Source: Candidatus Kryptoniota bacterium (GTDB taxonomy: Bacteria; Bacteroidota; Ignavibacteria; Kryptoniales; JAKASW01). From it: 64,000 nucleotides of DNA. Within the stretch, counting starts at the first letter, position 1. Every line of letters begins with the position of its first letter. A program made the position numbers and the translations under genes. Shown here in pieces: positions 16,353-24,811 of this stretch. The DNA is taken from NCBI GenBank assembly GCA_024641705.1, contig JAHECO010000001.1:343634-407633 (forward strand), given 5' to 3'. Under the pieces are notes generated by a model. That model saw nothing but the letters and a program-made list of their open reading frames with translations. It did not search any database and was not told where the DNA came from.

Positions 16353-18439
16353 CCTTTCTCAATCCGCTCGTCCTTTTCGGGCTGATCGCTGCCGGGATAC
16401 CGATACTGATCCATCTACTGCAGCTGAAGAAGCTCAGGCAGGTGGAGTTTTCTTCCATAAGGTTTCTGAAGGAGATACAGCATGCTTCCGCTAAGCGCGT
16501 GAAACTCCGCGACTATCTCCTCCTTCTCCTCCGCACTGTCGCGATAGCGTCGCTCGTCCTCGCGTTTTCCCGTCCCGCGATAAAGGGATTCCTCGGTTCT
16601 AATTCCAGAACGTCCGCCGCCGTCATCGTGGACAATTCGCCTTCGACGACCGCGAGGAACGAGTATGGAGAAATATCGGGTCAGATAAGAAGTGCTGCCG
16701 CCGGTCTCCTGAACAACCTGCACTCCGGTGACAACGCGAGTCTTCTTTTTACATCCGGCCTGGCCGATACCGCGGCGGTCGGATCTACGCTCGATCCGAA
16801 ATCGCTTTCGAACAGGCTGACAAGGTCGGAACCTTCTAATGTGAGCGGGAGCTACGCGTCCTCAATACGAGAGGCACTTCAGTCGCTCGCATCCTCAGGC
16901 TACGCGAACAGGGAAGTGTACGTCGTCGGCGACATGCAGAGGAGCCAGTTCGGAACTCCCGTCGCGACGCGGGTCCAACCGAATACGCGTATCTTTTTCA
17001 TCAAGACCGAAGAGTCGCCGAACGACAATCTCTCGGTATCACGCGTCAAGCTCGTCAATCCTGTCGTCCAGGCAGGCGCACCGTCCGAGATCGAAGCGAC
17101 GGTGACTAACAACGACGGCTCGGATATGAGCGGTGTCGTAGTGGGCCTGTACATCGACGGGAAGAAGGCGGCGCAGTCGGTAGTCGATGTCGCCGCGCGA
17201 ACTTCGAGAGCCGTAAGACTCGCATTCAATGTCGTCCCGAGTGGTTTCCATCAGGGAGCAGTTCGCATCGACGACAATTCCATGCAAAGTGACAACGCGT
17301 TTTACTTTTCCTTCTATGCGATCCGGAGGCTCGATGTGCTGATCGTAAGCTCGGCACAGGGCAGCGATTACATTCTTAGCGCCGCCCGGGCGGTGGTGGA
17401 TACTTCTACCACCATCAACACGAGTATCGTCACCCCTGCTCAGCTTCTCTATTCGAGCCTATCGGGGGTTGACGTAGTCGTGACCGAATCGTACCCTGCC
17501 GGAAACGGATCGTCGGGCCCGGTCCAGGGATTCAACGCCAGGATCGAACGTTTCGCAGAGGGGGGAGGCGGAGCGGTCCTCTTTGCCCCGCCGCCCGACG
17601 GGATCGGCTCATTTGCGGGCCTGATGGCCGGAATGGGAGTCGGCTCGGTCTCGAGGATCATTTCGGGTCCGAGGACCGGATTCCTCAGCGTCGAACGGAT
17701 CGATGCCGCGGATGACTTCTTCTCCGGAATTTTCTCGTCGGGCGAAAGTGCCGACAGGATAAAGAGCCAGCTGGTAACCAAGGTATACAGCGGAGCCGTC
17801 GTCGATCCCGATCCCTTCGCCCATATCCTGATGAGCACGTCTGCCGGTCCATTTTTAATGAGCAGGGAAGTCGGTGACGGGTTTGTTTTTGTGATGACTT
17901 CCGGGGCCGACACTTCGTCTTCGAATTTTCCCCTCTCGCCTTTCTTCCCGGTTGTAGTCCAACGCGCCCTTTTCTATTCGGCGGCCGTCAGGCACAGGCC
18001 GGTTCAGATCTACGCCGGGCAATCCGCCGAATGCCGGTATCCTGCCGGCGGTGTGAAAACAGCGACGCTCATTTCCCCCCCGGGCGAACGGACAAATGTC
18101 CTTCCCGATTATGCCGGTGGAACCGCGAGGTTTACTTTGAAGAGCCTCGATCGGATCGGTACCTACATACTTGCGGCACCCGACACTCTCTGCGAGATAT
18201 CGGTGAACGTCGACCCGAGGGAGTCCGATCTGGCGCAGGCTTCGGTTTCCGATATGAAGCAATTCGCACGCAGGATCGGATTTGCGGAAGGAAACATATT
18301 CATCGTGAACGCGGACAAGAACGCCGCGGCTGCCGTCGACAGGCTACGCCGCGGGCGGGATCTGTCATCATTTTTTGCGGCAGCCGCACTCTTGTTCCTT
18401 ATCGCCGAAATTTTTGTTTCCAGGATGAAAACTCTTTGA
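16349..18439 (+). CDS. BatA-type N-terminal domain membrane protein with vWA-like region
   Basis: 696 residues. The first 80 (FLNPLVLFGLIAAGIPILIHLL..., then KLRDYLLLLLR and a second helix) match the aerotolerance-regulator BatA N-terminal domain. A periplasmic vWA-like portion begins with VIVDNSPS, a degenerate MIDAS-like DxSxS-type start. A last membrane helix lies near the C-terminus before VSRMKTL. Such large two-or-three-helix BatA relatives are frequent in Bacteroidota. Role in envelope stress or surface assembly is presumed only. ATGA overlap with the previous gene. Confidence 0.8.
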   Translation: MTFLNPLVLFGLIAAGIPILIHLLQLKKLRQVEFSSIRFLKEIQHASAKRVKLRDYLLLLLRTVAIASLVLAFSRPAIKGFLGSNSRTSAAVIVDNSPSTTARNEYGEISGQIRSAAAGLLNNLHSGDNASLLFTSGLADTAAVGSTLDPKSLSNRLTRSEPSNVSGSYASSIREALQSLASSGYANREVYVVGDMQRSQFGTPVATRVQPNTRIFFIKTEESPNDNLSVSRVKLVNPVVQAGAPSEIEATVTNNDGSDMSGVVVGLYIDGKKAAQSVVDVAARTSRAVRLAFNVVPSGFHQGAVRIDDNSMQSDNAFYFSFYAIRRLDVLIVSSAQGSDYILSAARAVVDTSTTINTSIVTPAQLLYSSLSGVDVVVTESYPAGNGSSGPVQGFNARIERFAEGGGGAVLFAPPPDGIGSFAGLMAGMGVGSVSRIISGPRTGFLSVERIDAADDFFSGIFSSGESADRIKSQLVTKVYSGAVVDPDPFAHILMSTSAGPFLMSREVGDGFVFVMTSGADTSSSNFPLSPFFPVVVQRALFYSAAVRHRPVQIYAGQSAECRYPAGGVKTATLISPPGERTNVLPDYAGGTARFTLKSLDRIGTYILAAPDTLCEISVNVDPRESDLAQASVSDMKQFARRIGFAEGNIFIVNADKNAAAAVDRLRRGRDLSSFFAAAALLFLIAEIFVSRMKTL

Positions 18440-18500
18440 TGAACCTCTTATATTAAAGCGTTAGCATATGACGCAAAAAAGCGAGGTGTATTAAGCTACA

Positions 18501-19763
18501 TTGATTTCAACCAGCGATAAGCTCGATCGTGCGCTTGTTGTCGGGGTCGTGTTTAAAAGCGACGAGCGCCAGCATGTTGATGAATACGTCAACGAAGTTG
18601 TTTTGCTAGCGGATACTGCCGGAGCGAGGGTAGTCAGGACGGTCTTCCAGGAAAGGCAGTCGCCTGACCCGGCGTATTTCATCGGGAAGGGAAAGGCGGA
18701 GGAGATAAGGGCGGTCTGCGACTCAGAGGACATCAGCCTGGTAATTTTCGACGACGACCTATCGGGGGTGCAGATCAGAAATCTCGAGAAAGTCCTCGAC
18801 CGGCGCATGCTCGACAGGAGCGGGCTCATACTCGACATATTCGGCCTGCGCGCCAGGACGCGTGAAGCGAAACTCCAGGTGGAGATGGCCCAGCTCAGGT
18901 ACAACATGTCGAGACTGGCCGGCCAGTGGCAGCACTTCTCTAAACAGTACGGCGTCATCGGGACGAGGGGACCCGGTGAGAAACAGATCGAAGTGGACCG
19001 CCGGGTGATCAAGAAGAGAATCTCTGCATTGCGGCAGAAGCTCGAGGCGATCTCCGACCAGCGAGAGCTCAGGCGGGCGCGCCGCAATGAATTTCCCAAG
19101 TTTGCGCTGGTCGGGTACACGAACGCCGGCAAGTCTACGCTCATGAACGCGCTGAGCGGTGCAGCGACTTTCGTCGAGAACCGGCTCTTCGCCACGCTCG
19201 ACACTTTTACCCGCAAGGCTTTTCTCACGAATTCGATCCAGTGCCTGCTGGTCGATACGGTCGGGTTTATCCGCAAGCTCCCTCCCGACCTGGTCGCGTC
19301 TTTCAAGTCGACGCTCGAAGAGGTCGCGTTCGCCGATTACATCCTCCATGTCGTCGACATATCCAACCCGGCATTCCGCGAGCAGATAGACGTTGTCAAC
19401 GAGACGCTTGCCCAGCTCGGCTGTAATGACAAGCCGACGATGCTCGTCTTCAACAAGGTCGACAAAGTCGCTGAGTTCGGCGTCGTGAGGAGTGTCCTGA
19501 ACGAATACAACGGTGGCTCTGTCGCCCTTTCCGCCGAACGTCTGATCAACCTCAACCAGCTAAAAGACAGGATGCTTGAGATGATGGGGTCGGATATAGT
19601 GGAGAAATCGTTCCGCATAAAACCGACTCAGTCAGAGAAACTGGCGAAGATACTATCGGTCGCAGAGTTCGTGCAGGAAAGCGAACATCCCGGCAGCGTG
19701 CATATTAAAGTCCGCATGAGGAAGAAAGACTGGGAGAAACTCAAGCGCGAGATATACGCCTGA
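18501..19763 (+). CDS. hflX: Ribosome-associated GTPase HflX
   Basis: 420 residues in the normal HflX order: N-terminal nucleotide-binding domain, the GTRGPGEKQIEVDRR linker, G1 GYTNAGKST, G3 DTVGF, G4 NKVD, and a short C-terminal domain. HflX splits stalled or hibernating 70S ribosomes. The start is TTG after a GAGGTG site; no in-frame ATG lies upstream. Confidence 0.95.
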   Translation: MISTSDKLDRALVVGVVFKSDERQHVDEYVNEVVLLADTAGARVVRTVFQERQSPDPAYFIGKGKAEEIRAVCDSEDISLVIFDDDLSGVQIRNLEKVLDRRMLDRSGLILDIFGLRARTREAKLQVEMAQLRYNMSRLAGQWQHFSKQYGVIGTRGPGEKQIEVDRRVIKKRISALRQKLEAISDQRELRRARRNEFPKFALVGYTNAGKSTLMNALSGAATFVENRLFATLDTFTRKAFLTNSIQCLLVDTVGFIRKLPPDLVASFKSTLEEVAFADYILHVVDISNPAFREQIDVVNETLAQLGCNDKPTMLVFNKVDKVAEFGVVRSVLNEYNGGSVALSAERLINLNQLKDRMLEMMGSDIVEKSFRIKPTQSEKLAKILSVAEFVQESEHPGSVHIKVRMRKKDWEKLKREIYA

Positions 19764-19782
19764 CCAACCTTTTGGAGATTCA

Positions 19783-20190
19783 ATGAACGTAATCGACAAG
19801 ACCCTCTATCACCAGATCCATCCTTTCAAGATGGTCACGGATGTCGTGGCTGCGTTTACGGCGGTTTATCTCCTCTGGCTTCATCTTATCGTCGTGGGGC
19901 TCGTCGTGGGCTTCATCCCGTCGCTCGCAATTTCGTTCTTCATGATAAGGACTATGGAATTTGAAAAGCAGAAGCAGTCGAAGTTAGGTAAGTATATAAA
20001 GAGGTACATGGGGCGTGGTGCCGACACCGCGCGGTCGGTAGGTTTCGTAGTCATGCTGACGGGCGGCTGGTTCCACCTCCTGTGGCTCGTCGGGCTCGGT
20101 TTCCTGGTAATCATCGCGGCATGGGTAAACGGACTTGTCTACAAGAGGCAGATGCCGGCTGAAACGAAGCAGCGGAAGCGACCTCGGTAA
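19783..20190 (+). CDS. Small integral membrane protein of unknown function
   Basis: 135 residues with three or four hydrophobic segments (around 17-35, 37-55, 86-103 and 105-120) and a basic tail ending in KQRKRPR. An ATG after TTTTGGAGATT gives a good ribosome binding site. It follows hflX by 19 bases and is probably co-transcribed. I do not recognise a family. Confidence 0.7.
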   Translation: MNVIDKTLYHQIHPFKMVTDVVAAFTAVYLLWLHLIVVGLVVGFIPSLAISFFMIRTMEFEKQKQSKLGKYIKRYMGRGADTARSVGFVVMLTGGWFHLLWLVGLGFLVIIAAWVNGLVYKRQMPAETKQRKRPR

Positions 20191-20275
20191 CTCCTTTCGG
20201 AAATTATGCGCCATTTGCTCTCGGTCTTCTTGAGGTGTAAATTTTGTGGAGTCTAACTAAAAATACTGGGATAAG

Positions 20276-21142
20276 ATGAAGATATTCGAAAAGGATGGGC
20301 ACAAGATAATCTGGGGAGAAGCGATCGACGCCTTAGAGAATGTTGAAGATAATTCTGTAGATCTAATCTTCGCTGATCCGCCGTACAACATCGGAAAAAA
20401 GCTTGTGGATGTTCCCAAACGCTGGGAGTCAGACGGGTCGTATCTGAAATGGTGTTACAGATGGTTGGACATTTGCATCAGCAAATTAAGCCGCAATGGA
20501 ACAATGTACGTGATGACGGCAACCCAGAATATGCCTTATTTCGATCTTTTCCTTAGAGAGAAACTCACTATCCTTTCACGAATCGTGTGGTCTTATGATA
20601 GCTCGAGTGTTCAGGCACGCAAATATTTCGGTTCTCTGTATGAGCCTATACTCCATTGCGTTAGGAACGACAAGAATTACACCTTCAACTCTCGAGATAT
20701 TCTGGTCGAAGCAAGGACTGGCGCGGTAAGGAAGTTAATTGACTACCGAAAATCGGTCCCTGCGGTTTATAATTCCAAGAAGGTTCCAGGAAACGTGTGG
20801 CACATTCCTCGCGTCAGATACCGCATGGACGAGTACGAAAATCATCCGACTCAAAAGCCTATAGCCCTTTTAGAAAGAATCATCAAAGCAAGCAGTAATG
20901 AAGGGGATTTAATTCTCGATCCCTTCTCAGGTACCTTCACGACTTCCTATGTTGCTAAGCAACTCAAGAGGAGATCGATTGGCGTCGAGATCAACGAGGA
21001 GTATGTGAAAATAGGCCTGCGCCGGTTGGAGGTTACTACCCACTTCAAGGGAGAACGTCTTCGCAGGCAACCGAAAAGCTATGAGCACCCAATAAGCGAG
21101 AAACCAACAACAATCGATATTGGTTCAATCAAAACCTTCTAA
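20276..21142 (+). CDS. Beta-class adenine DNA methyltransferase, YhdJ-like
   Basis: 288 residues. The catalytic motif FADPPYNIG comes first and the AdoMet-binding DPFSGTFTTS last, the beta-class order. Long stretches resemble E. coli YhdJ, which methylates adenine in ATGCAT: IVWSYDSS, the YGS/FGSLYEPIL region, KNYTFN, VPGNVWHIPRVRY, MDEYENHPTQKP, and INEEYVKIGLRRL. It is followed at once by a nuclease-like frame, so this is probably the modification half of a restriction system, presumably ATGCAT-specific. Base composition is lower in GC than in the housekeeping genes upstream, consistent with acquisition. Confidence 0.9.
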   Translation: MKIFEKDGHKIIWGEAIDALENVEDNSVDLIFADPPYNIGKKLVDVPKRWESDGSYLKWCYRWLDICISKLSRNGTMYVMTATQNMPYFDLFLREKLTILSRIVWSYDSSSVQARKYFGSLYEPILHCVRNDKNYTFNSRDILVEARTGAVRKLIDYRKSVPAVYNSKKVPGNVWHIPRVRYRMDEYENHPTQKPIALLERIIKASSNEGDLILDPFSGTFTTSYVAKQLKRRSIGVEINEEYVKIGLRRLEVTTHFKGERLRRQPKSYEHPISEKPTTIDIGSIKTF

Positions 21143-21144
21143 AA

Positions 21145-21867
21145 TTCCACGTAGGCAAGAAGAAACTCGATCTTTCCGAATCTATCATTCAGATAATTGA
21201 CGCTTATATTGAAGCGAAGAAAAGTTCATTCGACCGATTCATTAAGTTCTGCGAAAATGCGGAGGAGCTCAAAGGAGATGAACTTATTGAGTTTATCACG
21301 GGCTTACTCGAACCGACTGTAGACGCTAGAATCTTCGAAATAGTAAGCTACAGTATTTTAAGGTATTACTATCGTAATCAGAAACTCTACTGGGGATTCG
21401 ATCCCGAAGACCTACAGGAGGACAACCTTGAGCTGTACAAAACTGGGCGGACCAATGCCAATGATGGTGGCATTGACTTCGTTATGAAGCCATTAGGACG
21501 ATTCTTCCAGGTCACAGAAACTGTGGATGTGAAGAAATACTTCTTAGACATTGACAAGATTGAGAAATATCCAATAAAATTTGTCGTGAAGTCCTCTGAT
21601 CCGACTGAAACGATCAAAGAGAAGATACGAGAACAAGCAGAGAAGCAATATTCAATCACCGCAATTGTTTCTCGGTATATGGAGTGCATTGAGGAAGTCA
21701 TCAATATTCCTGAATTGCTCCTGAAGTTCAAATCGGCTGTCAATCAGGGCTTCTTGAACAACATACTCACAGAGATTACCAAGCAAAGCAGGGTGGAATT
21801 CAATTACGATGAGGATGATTACGACGTTAGTGAGTATGAAAATGGCATAGTGCCAGAGGCAAAATAG
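21145..21867 (+). CDS. Probable cognate type II restriction endonuclease; start codon unclear
   Basis: The frame is open from 21085 to 21867 without a usable ATG, GTG or TTG until ATG 21484, which would delete the first half. The protein contains a PD-(D/E)XK-like core, ANDGGIDFVMKP followed by GRFFQVTE, lying across codons 110-130 of the frame. The upstream open stretch (FHVGKKKLDLSE..., YWGFDPEDLQE) has protein-like composition, so translation very likely begins near the methyltransferase stop. Options are a non-canonical start, or a TTG at 21120 in another frame combined with a frameshift near 21150. The neighbouring methyltransferase predicts ATGCAT specificity. Confidence 0.65.
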   Translation, partial: FHVGKKKLDLSESIIQIIDAYIEAKKSSFDRFIKFCENAEELKGDELIEFITGLLEPTVDARIFEIVSYSILRYYYRNQKLYWGFDPEDLQEDNLELYKTGRTNANDGGIDFVMKPLGRFFQVTETVDVKKYFLDIDKIEKYPIKFVVKSSDPTETIKEKIREQAEKQYSITAIVSRYMECIEEVINIPELLLKFKSAVNQGFLNNILTEITKQSRVEFNYDEDDYDVSEYENGIVPEAK

Positions 21868-22041
21868 AGGGGGTAAACGCCACATAACAAACGATACAAA
21901 TATACTCATCCCATTTATCTTACTATTCGCTTATTCATAATTCCACGATTCCGATATTCCGTCTCGAGACTTATCCTCATCTTAAACTCAGCTTCACATT
22001 AGCTTAAAGTCCCGGTCGTAGCTTGTATCAAACGGGGTAAC

Positions 22042-22121
22042 AAAAGGCGCTGCCAACCAAAAGGCCTCCACAAGACCAAACCATCCAAGCCACAGTTCGA
22101 AGCAGGCGGCGCCTTTTTTTT
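22042..22121 (+). terminator. Terminator-like hairpin with a 50-base loop, possibly a small structured RNA
   Basis: AAAAGGCGCTGCC (22042-22054) pairs with GGCGGCGCCTTTT (22105-22117) through 13 positions with one G-T wobble, followed by a run of T. The loop of 50 bases is far longer than in ordinary terminators and could itself fold or carry a short RNA. Confidence 0.5.
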
Positions 22122-22168
22122 CTTGCGTCGCCGGGAGTCAGGGAATCCGTGTTTCCATTATTTTTTCC

Positions 22169-22197
22169 TTGACTTTTGCCAATATATGTATTATTGT
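22169..22197 (+). promoter_or_regulatory. Candidate sigma-70-type promoter for the ABC transporter operon
   Basis: TTGACT, a 17-base spacer, then TATTGT (4 of 6 -10 matches), about 148 bases upstream of the likely GTG start at 22345. Downstream lies an A/T-rich start region. Confidence 0.4.
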
Positions 22198-22344
22198 GCA
22201 TATGTTAATTTATTGCTCCCGCGAAGAGGCTGGAGCGAATTGATGCAAGCCAGTAAGCGCCGTTGCACCGGCCGGATAGGCGGAAGTTGTGCCCGACAAA
22301 TGAGCACGTGTTGAATGCTGTCACCAAGTTGGAAAGGGGTCGAA

Positions 22345-23049
22345 GTGGACACAGCGAAGAACAATCTCGTGGAGTTCGAGGGGGTGACTGTCTGTTACGA
22401 CAGTGTTCCAGCCCTGAAAAACGTGAGTCTCTCATTTGCAAGCGGACAAGTCTTCGGTTTTCTGGGACCGAACGGTGCCGGCAAAACAACAACCATCTAT
22501 ACGATGTTGGCATTGCTCGAGCCCAGCGAAGGCCGGTGTCACGTTGCGGCGAAAAGAATCGGATTTGTGCTCGACAAGCCCGGCCTGTTCGACGACATGA
22601 CCTTGATTGAGAATTTAGAATTCTTCTCCAGGCTGTCCGGGACACAGGCTGAACGGTTGGATAAGGGGCGTATCGAAAGACTTGTCGAATCGGTCGGGCT
22701 CAGGGGTTACGAGAGAAAGGTTGTCAAAACCTTTTCAACGGGGTTGAAGAAGCGCGGAGAACTGGCGAGGGCGCTGCTGCAAGACCCGGATCTGCTGATA
22801 TTGGACGAACCCACTTCAGGATTAGATCCCATCGGCCAGGTCGAATTCAGAAGCCTCATGAGGAGCCTGGTCGCTTCTAAGCAATGTGCCGTTTTCATTA
22901 CCAGCCACAATCTGACCGAGATCGAGGCGGTATGTAATGAGTTTGCCATTATCAGTGGCGGGGAAATCAGGATTCAGACCACCATTGAATCGCTGCACAG
23001 TTCGGGCAAGACACTGGAACAATTATACGTAGAGGAGGTGAGCGCATGA
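22345..23049 (+). CDS. ABC transporter ATP-binding protein
   Basis: 234 residues from GTG 22345, preceded by AAAGGGG; an ATG 30 bases upstream (22315) would add ten residues and lacks a good site. Walker A GPNGAGKTTT, the signature FSTGLKKRGELARALL, Walker B LLILDEPTSGLDP and a switch histidine (TSHN) are all present. It belongs to the export-type ABC-2 group that pairs with a six-helix permease, encoded next with a four-base overlap. The substrate is unknown. Confidence 0.9.
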   Translation: MDTAKNNLVEFEGVTVCYDSVPALKNVSLSFASGQVFGFLGPNGAGKTTTIYTMLALLEPSEGRCHVAAKRIGFVLDKPGLFDDMTLIENLEFFSRLSGTQAERLDKGRIERLVESVGLRGYERKVVKTFSTGLKKRGELARALLQDPDLLILDEPTSGLDPIGQVEFRSLMRSLVASKQCAVFITSHNLTEIEAVCNEFAIISGGEIRIQTTIESLHSSGKTLEQLYVEEVSA

Positions 23050-23753
23050 AGACACTTTCCGTGCTATTGTGGAAGGAGTGGAAGGTGATGACGCATGGTT
23101 ACCTTCTGCATGTGGTTGCATTCTTTGTCGTGATAAACGCCATGGCCGCCTATTCCGCATGGACGTTGATCTCCCTCGGCGTGAGCGCCGATAACATGGG
23201 GGAATTGATGGGAACCACGGCGTGGTTCGCCCTTTACGCGGGCGGCGGGTTCATCCTGCTTTCGATGGTATCGATGATAATTGCGAAGGAAAAATTCAGC
23301 GGTTACGTGCACAACCAGCTTGCCTACGGTATCCGCTTTTCGAGAATAGTGTTTGGTAAGGCGCTCTTTGTCACGCTGCTGTCTCTTGCGGAACTTCCCG
23401 TCATGGCGCTGTTCTTTGTGTTGCTCCAGTCCTGGGGGAGCAAGACCTCGATGCATCCCTTTTTCCAGATGCTTCCCGCCGCTCTGTTTGTGTTTCCTCT
23501 TCTTATGCTTCTCATTAGCTGCTTGGTCACCGCGATAAACTACGTGAAGCCCCAGCTGAGCCAGATCACAAACATCGTCACGTTCACCTTTGCGTTCATA
23601 TTACTGTCTTACGCACGCGCAACCGTTCATGCCCTGACGTCTGCGTCGCCGGTTGTTGTGGATATCTTGCCGGTAGTAATTCTTTGCGCCGCGATCTGGT
23701 TTTTTCTCAAGTTGGCTGACCAATTGCCCAAGTCGACGATTTTGAAGAATTAG
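23046..23753 (+). CDS. ABC transporter permease (ABC-2 type)
   Basis: 235 residues with about six membrane helices and a short N-terminal amphipathic segment (LLWKEWKVMTHGY) typical of ABC-2 permeases. It overlaps the ATPase gene by four bases. Function follows the ATPase: export of an unknown substrate, or resistance. An 85-base gap separates it from the ArsR-type regulator. Confidence 0.82.
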   Translation: MKTLSVLLWKEWKVMTHGYLLHVVAFFVVINAMAAYSAWTLISLGVSADNMGELMGTTAWFALYAGGGFILLSMVSMIIAKEKFSGYVHNQLAYGIRFSRIVFGKALFVTLLSLAELPVMALFFVLLQSWGSKTSMHPFFQMLPAALFVFPLLMLLISCLVTAINYVKPQLSQITNIVTFTFAFILLSYARATVHALTSASPVVVDILPVVILCAAIWFFLKLADQLPKSTILKN

Positions 23754-23838
23754 AGAGACTCATGTTGCAGGTTACCACTCGGCATCTTGAGCTTGCGAAA
23801 AAGGGATGTTATTCTGAACGTACGAAGTTGGACCGTCG

Positions 23839-24117
23839 ATGAAGAACATAGGAGCGATATTTGCCGCGCTGAGCGACCCGACAAGGAGGCAGGTGCTGGA
23901 ACACCTGAGGGGAGAGGACCTGACTCCTTCAGACCTGCTCGAACGGATTGACGTCAGCCAGCCGACGCTATCGCATCATCTGGATATTCTGAAACGCGCC
24001 GAGCTGGTGGAGACCACGCGCGAGGGGCAGTTCATCCGATACTCGCTCAACATGACCATTTTCGAGATGGCTTTGGAATACATGGCAATGCTAACCAAAA
24101 AGGGGAAGACGAAATGA
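23839..24117 (+). CDS. sdpR: ArsR-family transcriptional repressor, SdpR-like
   Basis: 92 residues forming a winged helix (FAALSDPTRRQVLEHL, then VSQPTLSHHLDILKRAELV, then a REGQFIRYSL wing). No cysteine metal site is present, which separates it from metal-sensing ArsR proteins and fits SdpR. It overlaps the SdpI-like gene by four bases. In B. subtilis, SdpI at the membrane holds SdpR and so relieves repression of sdpRI. The same circuit is likely here. Confidence 0.83.
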   Translation: MKNIGAIFAALSDPTRRQVLEHLRGEDLTPSDLLERIDVSQPTLSHHLDILKRAELVETTREGQFIRYSLNMTIFEMALEYMAMLTKKGKTK

Positions 24118-24779
24118 AACTGAGCTGGAAACGCGAGATGCTGGGGGTGGCGGTACTGGCGGCGCTGGCAGCCGTGGCAATTCATTATTATCCGGTTCTC
24201 CCGGCGCGGATGCCGAGTCACTTCGATATTCACGGGAGGGCCAACGATTGGACAGGCAAGAACACTTTCTTCCTCATGTGGGGAGCTTATCTCATAGTTC
24301 CCTACTTGCTCATAACTTTCCTGCCGTTCATAGATCCGCTGAAGGACAAGATCATGCCGAAGTTCAAGGTGCTCCTTCTTCTGCGGGATATCCTCCTCGT
24401 CGTGTTTGCGGTGTTGTTCCTCCTCAGTATAAACGCGGGAGTCGAGGGAAAATTCAACAGCGACTGGTTCGGTATCGCCATCGGGCTCTTCCTGAAAGCC
24501 CTGGGCAACTATATGCCGAAGTTCCCCCAGAACTGGTTCATCGGGATAAAGACCCCCTGGACAATCTCGTCAGAAACGGTCTGGAAGAAGACGCATATCC
24601 TCGGCGGCTGGATGTACACGTCGCTCGGCGTGCTCACGGTCGTCTTTGCGGTTTTTAAACTAGGCATCGCTATCCCGACTCTTCTCGTCCTGCCTGTCAC
24701 CGCTATAGCCGTGATTTATTCGTTCTTCCTGTACAAAAAAACCGGGGGAGCGGCTGCGGCGAAGGGCGCAAACTCTTAA
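24114..24779 (+). CDS. sdpI: SdpI-like membrane protein (DUF1648 plus SdpI domains)
   Basis: 221 residues with about six membrane helices. The N-terminus has the DUF1648 pattern (YYPVLPARMPSHFDIHGRANDW), and the central GNYMPKFPQNWFIGIKTPWT is the SdpI-domain hallmark. In B. subtilis SdpI gives immunity to the SDP toxin and captures SdpR. No SDP-like toxin gene is seen nearby, so here it may protect against an outside toxin or serve another signal. Confidence 0.87.
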   Translation: MKLSWKREMLGVAVLAALAAVAIHYYPVLPARMPSHFDIHGRANDWTGKNTFFLMWGAYLIVPYLLITFLPFIDPLKDKIMPKFKVLLLLRDILLVVFAVLFLLSINAGVEGKFNSDWFGIAIGLFLKALGNYMPKFPQNWFIGIKTPWTISSETVWKKTHILGGWMYTSLGVLTVVFAVFKLGIAIPTLLVLPVTAIAVIYSFFLYKKTGGAAAAKGANS

Positions 24780-24811
24780 TCTTAACCGATAATACTGTGG
24801 AGCTAATTAAA

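Larger units (their letters stand above)
21868..22344. other. AT-rich intergenic region with terminator-like hairpin and promoter
   Basis: 477 bases between the restriction gene and the ABC transporter. No tRNA fold or credible gene is visible. It contains the long-loop terminator-like hairpin at 22042-22121 and a promoter-like sequence at 22169-22197. Short open frames at 22123-22314 lack family resemblance and ribosome binding sites. Confidence 0.6.
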
